A stretch of 64,000 nucleotides of DNA from Dyella thiooxydans (GTDB lineage: Bacteria > Pseudomonadota > Gammaproteobacteria > Xanthomonadales > Rhodanobacteraceae), in assembly GCF_001641285.1 (NCBI RefSeq), contig NZ_CP014841.1:3808501-3872500 (forward strand). Direction: 5' to 3'. The notes under the pieces are model-generated. The model was not told the origin of the DNA. It was given only the letters and a program-made list of their open reading frames with translations, and searched no databases. Each line of letters begins with the position of its first letter. Within the stretch, counting starts at the first letter, position 1. Both the position numbers and the translations under genes were made by a program. Shown here one piece after another: positions 8,086 through 18,061 of this stretch.

Positions 8086-9461
8086 AGAATCGGGTCGAAC
8101 AGCCGCGCCACGTGCATGGCCACACGGCGCAGGTAGGGGGCCTGGCGGTATTCGGCCTCGGTGACCGGACGGCATAACGCCAGATCTTTTTGCAGCATGG
8201 CTTCCACCGCGCGCGCGAAGCCATCGTCGACGGCGATCGCGCTCAGCTCGAAGTTCAGCCGGAACGACCGGCTGTCCAGGTTCATGCTGCCGATGGCGGC
8301 GGTGTGGCCGTCGACCAGCAGGGCTTTCTGGTGCAGGAAGCCCGGCTGGTAGCGATAGATGCCGATGCCGCGCTGTACCGCCTCGTGTGCGTGCAGGGTG
8401 GAGGCGAGAAACACGCCGCGGTGATCGGGGCGCGAGGGGATCAGCACGCGCACGTCGACGCCCCGCAGCACCGCCAGCTGCAGCGCGGCCATCACCGCTG
8501 CGTCGGGCACGAAATAGGGCGTGCTCAGCCACAGCCGCTCGCGTGCGGCATGGATCAGCGCGGTGAAGCAGAGTGAGCCGGTTTCCTGCGGATCGGCGGG
8601 GCCGCTGGTCACCACCAGCAGGCTGGCATCCCCTTGCGGTGGCGTGGGGGTGCCGTCGGGGAGCCGCATGCCGGTGGTCCAGCGCCAGTCGTCGGCGAAC
8701 GCCTGGCGCAGGTCGGTCACGGCCGGCCCGGCAAAGCCCAGGTGGGTGTCGCGCCACGGCGACAGGGGCGGGCGTGCGCCGAGGTATTCGTCACCCACGT
8801 TGAGCCCGCCGACGAAGCCCTGCGCTCCGTCGATCACCAGCAGCTTGCGGTGGTTGCGGAAGTTGAGCTGGAAGCGGTTGCGCCAGCGCCGTCCGGCGAA
8901 GGCGTGTACCTCGACGCCGCCGCTACGCAACGCGTCGACGTACGACTCCGGCAGCTCATGGCTGCCGATGCCGTCGTACAGCAGGTGCACGCGCACGCCC
9001 GCGGCCGCCCGGTCCAGCAGGGCCCGGGCGAAGCGCTTGCCCAGGGTGTCGTCGTGGACGATGAAGAACTGCGCCAACACCTCGTGGCGAGCGGAGGCGA
9101 TCGCGGCGAACATCGCATCGAACGCCGCCTCGCCGTTCACCAGCAGCTCGAGCGCGTGGCCGCGCCGGAACGGGCGCCCGGCCAGCGTGGCGAGCGCATC
9201 CAGGCGCAGGCAGGCCGGATGCGTGCCGGCTTCCACCGGCGGAGCGCCGGGCAGTCGCCGCGGCGTTTCCAGGTAACCATGCACCTGGCTCGAGCCGAGG
9301 TAGAGGTAGGGCACCAGCGTCACGTACGGCAGCAGTACCAGGCCGAGTGCCCATGCCATCGCTCCCTGCGGCGTGCGCGCATGCACCACCGCGTGCATCG
9401 CCACGATCGCGCCCAACACGTGCAGGCAGAGTGCCGACAGGGCGATGAGGTCGGTGAGCAT
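8082..9461 (-). CDS. cls: Cardiolipin synthase-like phospholipase D family protein
   Basis: A 459-residue membrane enzyme of the bacterial cardiolipin synthase type, which joins phosphatidylglycerol units. It has two N-terminal transmembrane segments (IALSALCLHVLGAIVAMHAVV and MAWALGLVLLPYVTLVPYLY). Both HKD catalytic motifs are intact: HRKLLVIDGAQGFVGGLN and HQKALLVDGHTAAIGSMN. The PYF...P stretch between them is usual. The start is the ATG at MLTDLI; the frame upstream of it lacks family features. The exact paralogue (ClsA, ClsB or ClsC type) is not resolved, though two N-terminal helices fit ClsA. Confidence 0.88.
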   Translation of the reverse strand: MLTDLIALSALCLHVLGAIVAMHAVVHARTPQGAMAWALGLVLLPYVTLVPYLYLGSSQVHGYLETPRRLPGAPPVEAGTHPACLRLDALATLAGRPFRRGHALELLVNGEAAFDAMFAAIASARHEVLAQFFIVHDDTLGKRFARALLDRAAAGVRVHLLYDGIGSHELPESYVDALRSGGVEVHAFAGRRWRNRFQLNFRNHRKLLVIDGAQGFVGGLNVGDEYLGARPPLSPWRDTHLGFAGPAVTDLRQAFADDWRWTTGMRLPDGTPTPPQGDASLLVVTSGPADPQETGSLCFTALIHAARERLWLSTPYFVPDAAVMAALQLAVLRGVDVRVLIPSRPDHRGVFLASTLHAHEAVQRGIGIYRYQPGFLHQKALLVDGHTAAIGSMNLDSRSFRLNFELSAIAVDDGFARAVEAMLQKDLALCRPVTEAEYRQAPYLRRVAMHVARLFDPIL

Positions 9462-9744
9462 GTCAGCGCCCTCCGCGCCGCGGAAGCACGGCCGCGCCGA
9501 TCGCCGCACCTGGTCCGGTGCCGGCGCGGTGCCGATGCCATGCGCGCGTGCCGTGGTCCATGCGGGTCGGGATCTCGCGGGAAGGGCGGCTGCAGTCTGG
9601 CCAGTCGGTGGCCCCCGCGGCAAGCGGCCCCGCGTCCCTGCCTGCCGCCGGGACCCCGGTCCTCCGGCTTTGGTCGGGCATGACGCGTCGCAGGGTCGCG
9701 GTTAGCCTTGGTCCCCCGCGCCCCCGCCTCCCTCGAGAAACGCC

Positions 9745-10761
9745 ATGAAAGCCGTTGCCTATCGCCATTCGCTGCCGATCGACGATGTCCGCAGCCTGAT
9801 CGACGTCGAACTGCCGGATCCACCGGCACCCACCGGCCGGGATCTGCTGGTGCGGGTGCATGCGGTGTCGGTCAATCCGGTGGATACCAAGATCCGCCGC
9901 AACGTGGACCCGGCCGGTGCCGACAAGGTGCTGGGCTGGGACGCGGCCGGCGTGGTGGTGGCGGTTGGTCCCGAGGCCTCGCTGTTCAAGCCCGGCGACG
10001 AGGTCATCTACGCCGGCGCCATCGACCGCGCCGGCAGCAATGCCGAGCTGCAACGGGTCGATGAGCGCATCGTCGGACGCAAGCCGTCCTCGCTGGATTT
10101 CGCCCAGGCGGCGGCGCTGCCGCTGACTTCGGTGACCGCCTGGGAGCTGCTGTTCGACCGGCTCGGCGTGGCGCGCGGCGAGGCCAGCGGGACGCTGCTG
10201 GTGGTCGGTGCGGCGGGCGGCGTGGGTTCGATGGCGGTGCAGATGGCGCGCAAGCTCACCGGGCTGACCGTGATCGGCTCGGCGTCGCGGCCGGAAACCC
10301 AGGCCTGGGTGCGCGAGCTGGGCGCCCATCATGTGGTCGATCATCGCCATGGCCTGCTTGAACCGGTGCGTGCGGTGGCGCCGGAGGGCGTCGACTACGT
10401 GATGAGCCTGACCCACACCGAGCAGCACTACGAGGCGCTGGTCGAACTGCTCAGGCCGCAGGGGAAGCTGGGACTGATCGACGACCCGGCCACGCCGATC
10501 GACATCCGCGCGATGAAGCGCAAGAGCATCTCGCTGCATTGGGAATTCATGTACACGCGCTCGCTGTTCCACACCGCGGACATGGCGGCCCAGCACAGGT
10601 TGCTGCAGGAAGTGGCCGACCTGGTCGATGCCGGCGCGTTGCGGGGCACGATGCGCGAGCACTTCGGCACCATCAATGCGGCCAACCTGCGCCGCGCGCA
10701 CGCCCAGCTGGAGAGCGGCAGCACCATCGGCAAGATCGTCCTGGAAGGATTTGGCGGCTGA
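9745..10761 (+). CDS. Zinc-type alcohol dehydrogenase-like / quinone oxidoreductase
   Basis: A 338-residue MDR-superfamily NAD(P)H oxidoreductase of the subgroup named zinc-binding alcohol dehydrogenase family protein, close to quinone oxidoreductases. MKAVAYRHSLP, VSVNPVDTKIR and LGWDAAGVVVAVG mark the catalytic domain. LLVVGAAGGVGSMAVQMAR is the nucleotide-binding loop. The zinc ligands of classical alcohol dehydrogenases are not apparent. The gene is monocistronic. The 283 bases upstream hold no gene I can see. Confidence 0.87.
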   Translation: MKAVAYRHSLPIDDVRSLIDVELPDPPAPTGRDLLVRVHAVSVNPVDTKIRRNVDPAGADKVLGWDAAGVVVAVGPEASLFKPGDEVIYAGAIDRAGSNAELQRVDERIVGRKPSSLDFAQAAALPLTSVTAWELLFDRLGVARGEASGTLLVVGAAGGVGSMAVQMARKLTGLTVIGSASRPETQAWVRELGAHHVVDHRHGLLEPVRAVAPEGVDYVMSLTHTEQHYEALVELLRPQGKLGLIDDPATPIDIRAMKRKSISLHWEFMYTRSLFHTADMAAQHRLLQEVADLVDAGALRGTMREHFGTINAANLRRAHAQLESGSTIGKIVLEGFGG

Positions 10762-10837
10762 GCCTGCAACCCTTTCCTCGCCGTCCGCATCTGAAGGATG
10801 CGGGCGCCCGGTCGGCGCCGATCGAAGGAGCAGGACG

Positions 10838-11128
10838 ATGGTCACCCTGGCCGTGCTGGTGATGGTGGTGGGTTTCCTGTGGCTGGCGGCGTCGCTGGTC
10901 GGGTTCGTGTTCAAGCTGGCGTTCGCCGTAGTGGGCGGCGTGATCGGCCTGATGGCCGGTCTGCTGGGCCTGCTGGTGGGCGCGCTGGCGCTGTTGCTGG
11001 TGGCGCCCGTGGTGCTGCTGGCGCTGTTGCCGGTGATGCTGCCGGTGCTGGCGCTGGGCGGCCTGGTGTGGCTGGTGGTGCGGGCCTCGCGCCGTCCGAC
11101 GCCGGTGCCGGTCAACGCCGGTCGCTGA
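10838..11128 (+). CDS. Small hydrophobic membrane protein, unknown function
   Basis: A 96-residue protein that is almost wholly hydrophobic, with Gly/Leu/Val-rich helices from residue 3 to about 80 and a short basic tail (RASRRPTPVPVNAGR). A GAAGGAG ribosome site lies 8 bases upstream of the ATG, which decides the start in a longer open frame. I do not recognise the family. A strong hairpin follows directly. Confidence 0.65.
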   Translation: MVTLAVLVMVVGFLWLAASLVGFVFKLAFAVVGGVIGLMAGLLGLLVGALALLLVAPVVLLALLPVMLPVLALGGLVWLVVRASRRPTPVPVNAGR

Positions 11129-11133
11129 TACGC

Positions 11134-11161
11134 GAAGCCCCCGGCAGTCGCCGGGGGCTTC
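11134..11161. terminator. Bidirectional terminator-like hairpin
   Basis: An 11-bp perfect stem (arms 11134-11144 and 11151-11161) with GAAG/CTTC ends sits between the convergent small membrane protein gene and the TonB gene. The arms end in AA/TT, but there is no long T run, so termination strength is uncertain. Confidence 0.55.
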
Positions 11162-11171
11162 ATGCCTGCCG

Positions 11172-11840
11172 CTACTCGCCGCGCAGGTCGAAATTCACCG
11201 GTACCCGCGCCCACGCGCGCACCGGCTTGCCATCGACCATGGCGGGCTGGAATGCCCAGCCACCCAGCACCTGCGAGCGTGCGCTGCGGTCGAGCAGCGT
11301 GTAGCCGCTGCTCCGCTCGATCTCCACGTCGATCGGCTTTCCCTGCTCGTCCACCAGCACGCGCAGCAGCACAGTGCCGTGCATGCGCTGGCGCACCGCC
11401 TGAACGGGGAAGCTCAACGGCGCGCGCCGATAAGCCAGACTGGCTTCGATCGGTGCGGGTGCCGCAGTGACTTCATGGGTCGGCGGTGACAGCGTCGGCA
11501 CGGAGACCGGCGGAGCCTGCACATTGCCGCTCTCGATCGGCGCCACCACGGGCGGAGTCACGGGTGCCGGCTTGACCCGGGTGACCGGGGCCGGTGGTAC
11601 CGGGACCGGCAATGGCTTGACGTCCAGCACCGGTGGCTGCGGCGGGATCGGCGGAGGCGGCTCGTGCCAGCGGATGGTAAGCGTGCGCGGTTCGGACGCC
11701 GGGGGGCTCAATTGCGGGGCCAGCGGCCGCATGGCGTTGACCAGCACGGCGAGGTTGAGGGCGATGGCGGCACTCAGTGCGGCGACGCGCAACTGGTCCG
11801 GACGGGAGCGACGGGCAACAGCCAGGCTTGCGGACGACAT
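11172..11840 (-). CDS. TonB family protein
   Basis: A 222-residue inner-membrane energy-transducing protein. It has one N-terminal transmembrane segment (VAALSAAIALNLAVLVNAM), then a long Pro-rich spacer (PPPPIPPQPPV and repeated PVPVPPAPVT-type runs) that spans the periplasm, and a C-terminal TonB domain (LSFPVQAVRQRMHGTVLLRV ... VEIERSSGYTLLD ... AWARVPVNF). It would couple the proton-motive force to outer-membrane receptors, but no exbB/exbD or receptor gene lies nearby. AGGAGG lies 7 bases before the chosen ATG. Confidence 0.9.
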   Translation of the reverse strand: MSSASLAVARRSRPDQLRVAALSAAIALNLAVLVNAMRPLAPQLSPPASEPRTLTIRWHEPPPPIPPQPPVLDVKPLPVPVPPAPVTRVKPAPVTPPVVAPIESGNVQAPPVSVPTLSPPTHEVTAAPAPIEASLAYRRAPLSFPVQAVRQRMHGTVLLRVLVDEQGKPIDVEIERSSGYTLLDRSARSQVLGGWAFQPAMVDGKPVRAWARVPVNFDLRGE

Positions 11841-12128
11841 GGGCGACCTCCTGACGATCATCGATGCGGGTTGTGTGGCGCCGCCGCGCTGCCGGGGATG
11901 GCAGTGGGGACCGCGGAGACGCGACCCGAGCCTATGCCGGAAGTCATGGTCCGGGCAAGTGGACGTCTGGACGTCCAATCGTTTCATCTGCAACCAGATA
12001 GGCCGTGACTGCCGCCGCGAGCAACGGCTGCTCGTCGTCGCCGGGACGACGAGGCGCTTCCGCTCAGGCCGATGCGCCACAATGCAGCACGACCGGCCAG
12101 GCGCCGGCCAACCCGACGGAGCAGACCC

Positions 12129-12563
12129 ATGACGATGCGAACCCTCCCGGCTGCCGCGGCCCTGCTGGCCGGGCTGGCATTCCTGCCATCCCTCGCGCGG
12201 GCAGGGGATATTTCCTGCAGCATGACCTTCCAGCTGTCCGGCTGGTCGGTGTTCTACAAGACCGCCACCGGCAGCGGCACCGTCACCTGCAGCAACGGCC
12301 AGAGCATGCATGTGAAGCTGCGGGCCAAGGGCGGCGGCCTCACCTTCGGCAAGACCCGGATCGACCACGGCATCGGCAAGTTCACCGGCGTCGACAGCAT
12401 CGCCGACATCAAGGGGCACTACGCCAACGCAGAGGCCCACGCCGGCGCCGAACGATCGGCCGACGCACAGGTGGTCACCAAGGGCAGCGTGTCGCTGGCG
12501 CTCAGCGGCAAGGGCAAGGGCTGGAACCTGGGTATCGCCTTCGGTGCCTTCATCATCGAGTGA
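12129..12563 (+). CDS. Small secreted protein, unknown function
   Basis: A 144-residue protein with a typical Sec signal peptide (residues 1-24, cleavage after SLARA). The mature part has two cysteines (ISCSMTF, VTCSNG) that could form a disulfide and a Gly/Lys-rich beta pattern ending in LGIAFGAFIIE. I do not recognise the family with confidence. It is divergent from tonB, with a 288-base gap between them. Confidence 0.6.
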   Translation: MTMRTLPAAAALLAGLAFLPSLARAGDISCSMTFQLSGWSVFYKTATGSGTVTCSNGQSMHVKLRAKGGGLTFGKTRIDHGIGKFTGVDSIADIKGHYANAEAHAGAERSADAQVVTKGSVSLALSGKGKGWNLGIAFGAFIIE

Positions 12564-12678
12564 GCCGGGCGACCGCGCAGCGTGCGCTGACGCCGATTTC
12601 CGTGCGCAGGCGTATGCAGGCGCGGTCATCCGCGCTATGGTGCGGCGCACTAGAGGCCGCGAGGCGGCCGGTGGAGAG

Positions 12679-13350
12679 ATGGTCGTGACCGCACAACCCT
12701 TCGTCGCAGTGCCGCGATACAGCTTTGGCGACGAGCTGGCCAGCAGCATCGTGCATGGCATCGGCGTGCTGCTGGCGATCGCCGGCCTGGCGGCGCTGGT
12801 GGTGGTGTCCTCGCGCTACGGCGAGGCTCGCGACGTGATCGCCAGTGCGGTGTACGGCACGACCCTGGTGCTGCTGTACACCGCATCCACGCTCTATCAC
12901 GCGGTGCCCGTGCCATCGGCCAAGCCGGTGCTGCGTACGCTCGATCACATTGCGATCTACCTGCTGATCGCCGGCACCTACACGCCCTTCACCCTGATCG
13001 CCCTGCCGGGCCGCTGGGGGTGGAGCCTGTTCGCCGCAGTGTGGACGCTGGCGGCGATCGGCAGCGTGCTGGAGTTCGGCATGTTCCGCCGCTACCGCAA
13101 GCTGTCGGTGCTGCTCTACGTGGCGATGGGCTGGATCGGCATGGTCGCCTTCCGGCCGCTGGCGGCGCATCTGCAGGGCGGCGGCATGGCGCTGCTGATC
13201 GCCGGCGGCGTCGCCTACACCGCCGGCGTGCCGTTCTACCTCTGGCGGCGGCTCCCGTACCACCATTCGGTGTGGCACTGTTTCGTCCTGGCCGGCAGCG
13301 TGCTGCACTACCTGGCGATCCTGCTCTACGTGATCCCGGCCGCGGGCTGA
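12679..13350 (+). CDS. Hemolysin III family membrane protein
   Basis: A 223-residue protein with seven transmembrane segments of the HlyIII/YqfA (PAQR-like) family. Landmarks are FGDELASSIVHGIGVLLAI, STLYHAVP (metal-ligand His), LRTLDHIAIYLLIAGTYTPF and the C-terminal HSVWHCFVLAGSVLHY with further His ligands. The usual length fits. The start is the ATG after GGAGAG. Despite its name the family is not shown to be a toxin in most bacteria. It converges on the DUF456 gene with a 3-base gap. Confidence 0.9.
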   Translation: MVVTAQPFVAVPRYSFGDELASSIVHGIGVLLAIAGLAALVVVSSRYGEARDVIASAVYGTTLVLLYTASTLYHAVPVPSAKPVLRTLDHIAIYLLIAGTYTPFTLIALPGRWGWSLFAAVWTLAAIGSVLEFGMFRRYRKLSVLLYVAMGWIGMVAFRPLAAHLQGGGMALLIAGGVAYTAGVPFYLWRRLPYHHSVWHCFVLAGSVLHYLAILLYVIPAAG

Positions 13351-13353
13351 GCG

Positions 13354-13839
13354 TCAGCCCAGCAGCATTCCCAGCGCGAACAGCCCGAGCATCGCGAACG
13401 ACACCACCAGCTTGACCAGGGTGCCGAACAGCAGGCCGAGCCAGGTGCCGACGCCGACGTGGGTGGACCGCAGCACGCTCTGGCCGGCCAGCAGCTCGCC
13501 GGCGAGCGCCCCGGCGAAAGGGCCCAGCAGCAATCCGGGAATACCGAAGAACAGGCCGGCGAACGTACCCAGCGTGGCGCCCCATATGGCCTGACGGCTG
13601 GCGCCCACCCGCCTGGCACCGAGCGCGCCGGCGATGAAGTCCACGGCTACGCCGAAGGTGCCGAGCACGCCGAGTCCGATGAGCCACCACAGGCCGAGGT
13701 GGCGGTAGCCGTCCACCGCAGCGGCCAGCCAGATGCCGGCGAAGATCATCGGGATACCGGGCAGCGCCGGCAGCACGGCACCGGCCAGGCCGCCGAGCAT
13801 CAGCAGGGCGGCGAAGACATACAGGGCGATGTCGAACAC
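13354..13839 (-). CDS. DUF456 family membrane protein
   Basis: A 161-residue integral membrane protein of the DUF456 family. It has several hydrophobic helices, with internal repeats rich in Gly (GGLAGAVLPALPGIPMIFAGI near the N-terminus and GIPGLLLGPFAGALAGEL in the middle). The function is unknown. It is transcribed away from fpr's 3' end. Confidence 0.85.
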   Translation of the reverse strand: MFDIALYVFAALLMLGGLAGAVLPALPGIPMIFAGIWLAAAVDGYRHLGLWWLIGLGVLGTFGVAVDFIAGALGARRVGASRQAIWGATLGTFAGLFFGIPGLLLGPFAGALAGELLAGQSVLRSTHVGVGTWLGLLFGTLVKLVVSFAMLGLFALGMLLG

Positions 13840-13907
13840 GGCGAGCCCGGGACGGCGCGGCCAGTCGCCGCCTGGCCACGGTAACGCGGCGGGCGGCTGG
13901 CGTCAGG

Positions 13908-14684
13908 TCACTTCTCGACGAAGGCCCGTTCGATCACGTAGTCGCCCGGCTCGCGGGTGCGCGGAGAGACCTGGAAGCCGCGCGCGTCGAGAATCGCCGC
14001 AGTGTCGTCGAGCATGTGCTGACTGCCGCACAGCATGGCGCGGTCCATCGCCGGATCCAGCGGCGGCAGGCCGATCGCCTGGGCCATGCGGCCGTCGACG
14101 ATGGCGTCCGTGATGCGGCCCTGGTGGCGGAACGGTTCGCGCGACACGCTGGGGTAGTAGATGAGCTTCTCGCGCACCATCTCGCCCAGGTACTCGTGCT
14201 GCGGCAGCTCGTTCTGCAGGTAGTCGCCGTAGGCCAGGTCGCTGATCTCGCGCACGCCGTGGGCGACCACCACCTTGTCGAAGCGCTCGTAGGTCTCCGG
14301 ATCGCGCACCAGGCTCATGAACGGCGCCAGGCCGGTGCCGGTGCTGAGCAGGTACAGCCGCTTGCCGGGCTTGAGGTCGTTCAGCACCAGGGTGCCGGTG
14401 GGCTTGCGGCTGACGATGACCTCGTCGCCGGGCTTGAGGTGCTGCAGGCGCGAGGTCAGCGGGCCGTTCGGCACCTTGATCGAGAAGAACTCCAGGTGCT
14501 CCTCCCAGTTGGCGCTGGCGATCGAATAGGCGCGCATCAGCGGACGCCCGTCCACCTCCAGGCCGATCATCACGAACTGGCCGCTGTCGAAGCGGAAGCC
14601 CGGGTCGCGGGTCGTGCGGAAGCTGAAGAGCGAATCGTTCCAGTGGTGCACGTCGATGACGCGCTCGGTTGCGAGAGCCACCAT
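13908..14684 (-). CDS. fpr: Ferredoxin--NADP+ reductase
   Basis: A 258-residue FAD flavoprotein that moves electrons between NADPH and ferredoxin or flavodoxin. RAYSIASANWEEHLEF is the FAD-binding RxYS motif. LYLLSTGTGLAPFMSLVRD is the NADPH-binding GTGxAP loop. MLCGSQHMLDDTAAIL is the C-terminal NADP motif. The C-terminus ERAFVEK is the characteristic Fpr ending. It is divergent from the EPS region, with 186 bases between the starts. Confidence 0.95.
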   Translation of the reverse strand: MVALATERVIDVHHWNDSLFSFRTTRDPGFRFDSGQFVMIGLEVDGRPLMRAYSIASANWEEHLEFFSIKVPNGPLTSRLQHLKPGDEVIVSRKPTGTLVLNDLKPGKRLYLLSTGTGLAPFMSLVRDPETYERFDKVVVAHGVREISDLAYGDYLQNELPQHEYLGEMVREKLIYYPSVSREPFRHQGRITDAIVDGRMAQAIGLPPLDPAMDRAMLCGSQHMLDDTAAILDARGFQVSPRTREPGDYVIERAFVEK

Positions 14685-14809
14685 GGGGAGTACCGTTGTC
14701 CGTCGCAGTAGATGGGGCCGGCGCGCTTCCGAAGCGGCGCAGGCAGCCGCTCATTATCGCATTGCAGCGCAAAACCGTCAGATACCTGCGTCACACTGTC
14801 CGATGCCCG

Positions 14810-14840
14810 GTGACAGCGGTGGGGCAGGGACCGGTATCAT
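14810..14840 (+). promoter_or_regulatory. Possible sigma70-type promoter for the tviB cluster
   Basis: GTGACA (14810-14815) and TATCAT (14835-14840) are separated by 19 bases. This is the best -35/-10 pair I find in the fpr-tviB gap. A start site near 14847 would leave too little leader for the ATG at 14853, which supports the ATG at 14871. The spacing is longer than optimal. Confidence 0.3.
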
Positions 14841-14870
14841 TCGGCGAATTTCATGGGTTCAGGGGGCGGC

Positions 14871-16147
<1,277 letters not shown>

Positions 16148-16148
<1 letters not shown>

Positions 16149-17197
16149 TGGAGCGCAACGAGGTGTTCATTCCTGCCGCATTGCAGGCGCGCGTGCGCGC
16201 CGCACAGGGCCCCTGGCTGGTGACCGGCGCGGCGGGTTTCATCGGTTCCAACCTGGTGGAGACGCTGTTGCGGCTCGACCAGCAGGTGATCGGCCTGGAC
16301 AATTTCGCCACCGGCTACCAGCACAACCTCGACGAGGTGCGGGAGGTCGTCGGGCCGGACGCCTGGTCGCGCTTCCGCTTCATCGAGGGCGACATCCGGG
16401 CGTTCGAGGACTGCCAGGCGGCCTGTGCCGGGGTCGCCCATGTGCTGCACCAGGCTGCGCTGGGTTCGGTGCCGCGCTCGATCGAAGATCCCCTGGCCAC
16501 CCACGCGGCCAACGCGACGGGTTTCCTCAACATGCTGACGGCGGCGCGCGATGCCGGTGTATCCAGCTTCACCTATGCGGCCTCCAGCTCGACCTACGGA
16601 GACGAGCCGACCCTGCCGAAGGTGGAGGACCGCATCGGCCGCCCGCTGTCGCCGTATGCCGCCACCAAGCTGATCAACGAGATCTACGCCGAGGTCTACG
16701 CGCGCTGCTACGGTTTCCGCGCGATCGGCCTGCGCTACTTCAACGTGTTTGGTCGCCGCCAGGATCCGGATGGTGCCTACGCCGCGGTGATCCCGCAGTG
16801 GATCGCCTCGCTGATCCGCGGCGACGACCTGTTCATCAACGGCGATGGCGAGACCACCCGCGACTTCTGTCATGTCGCCAATGCGGTGCAGGCCAACCTG
16901 CTGGCCGCGTTGTCCGCCGACGAGGCGCGTGACCGCGTCTACAACGTGGCGGTCGGCCAGCGCACCAGCCTCAACCAGTTGTTCGACCTGCTGGTGGGCG
17001 GCCTGCGGGAGCAAGGGGTGAATTACGATCGCCGGCCGGTCTACCGCGATTTCCGCGCTGGCGACGTGCGCCATTCCCTGGCGGATATCGCCCTTGCCGC
17101 CAAGCATCTCGGCTACGCACCCACCCACACCATCGCCGATGGCCTGCATGACGCGATGCCCTGGTACCTGCAGTTCATCGCCCGGCAAGCTGGCTGA
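16148..17197 (+). CDS. UDP-N-acetylhexosaminuronate/hexosamine 4-epimerase (WbpP/TviC type)
   Basis: A 349-residue extended [19 protein letters not shown] is the NAD loop. [29 protein letters not shown] and SPYAATK (catalytic Tyr and Lys) follow. [19 protein letters not shown] is the typical WbpP/TviC substrate-binding segment. With the preceding dehydrogenase it would give UDP-GlcNAcA and UDP-GalNAcA for polymer assembly. Start and stop of the pair overlap (TGATG), so translation is coupled. Whether it acts before or after oxidation is not determinable. Confidence 0.88.
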
Positions 17198-17217
17198 TTT
17201 CGGCCAGGCCCTGGGCG

Positions 17218-17991
17218 ATGGAGACGAGGGGTGGGCAGTTCGCCCGGCGGGTCGATGTGGCTCTGGAGCAGGCGGGGATCGGGCGGGTGGCCGGGGCGCA
17301 GGCCTGGGTGGTGGTGTTCGACACCGCCGAGTGGTTGGACGGTCTGCAGCAGGCGGCTTTGACGCTGGATGCGTGGGAGCGGGCGCGCGCCGCGCGCTTC
17401 CGGTTCGAGGGCGACCGCACCAGTTACGTTCTCGCCCACGCGCTCTGGCGCCGGGTGCTCCGGATGTGCCTCGGCACCGGTCCGGTGCTGCCGCGTGTGT
17501 CGCCTGACGCGCTGGGGCGGCCGCTGCTTCCCGACCATCCCGGTCATGTGACCAGCTTGAGCCGATCCGGACCATTCGCGGCAGTCGCCGTGGCCCGGAT
17601 GGCAGCCGTTGGCTTGGATATCGAGTGCTTTCCGGCGCGCCACGCGCTGGACGACGTGTTGGCGGCGATCGGTACGCCGGCCGAGCGGCAGGCGCTGGCC
17701 GGGCTTGCCGGCGAGCCCTGGCAGCGGGCGGTGCTGGGGCTATGGACAGCCAAGGAGGCGGTGCTCAAGGCCTGGGGCACCGGACTCAGATTCGATCCGG
17801 CCCTGGTCGACACGTCGCGAAGCCCGCTACCCGACCCCTCCGGGCGACCGTTGGCATGGAGGCTGCTTCGGCTGTCGTTGCCGGCCGGCCTGATCGGTGC
17901 CATCGCCGTCCCCGGCGAACCCGAGGCGCTCAGCATCTGCTGGCTCGGCGCCGCCGGGAACATCGTCACATATGCCGACTGGACACTGTAA
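17218..17991 (+). CDS. 4'-phosphopantetheinyl transferase (Sfp type)
   Basis: Attaches the phosphopantetheine arm of CoA to a serine of carrier-protein domains. It is 257 residues, the Sfp/EntD size class. AVGLDIECF holds the metal-binding Asp and Glu of the first core motif. WTAKEAVLKAWGTGL is the second (WxxKEAxxKA). ALWRRVLR upstream is the usual basic patch. It lies 20 bases after the epimerase gene, and its natural partners are the three carrier domains encoded 7-17 kb downstream (Ser555 of the adenylation-carrier protein, Ser954 and Ser2555 of the hybrid synthase). Finding it inside the EPS cluster ties the assembly line to this locus. Confidence 0.87.
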   Translation: METRGGQFARRVDVALEQAGIGRVAGAQAWVVVFDTAEWLDGLQQAALTLDAWERARAARFRFEGDRTSYVLAHALWRRVLRMCLGTGPVLPRVSPDALGRPLLPDHPGHVTSLSRSGPFAAVAVARMAAVGLDIECFPARHALDDVLAAIGTPAERQALAGLAGEPWQRAVLGLWTAKEAVLKAWGTGLRFDPALVDTSRSPLPDPSGRPLAWRLLRLSLPAGLIGAIAVPGEPEALSICWLGAAGNIVTYADWTL

Positions 17992-18061
17992 CAAAATCGT
18001 GACTAACATGTCGGTCCGGCGTGTGTAAAGCGAACTGAGTCACAGTACAGGGGGTAGTGCC

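Noticed and set aside
14853-14870. Earlier ATG for the tviB-type gene
   Set aside because: No ribosome site before it, and it would lie within about 6 bases of the predicted transcript start.
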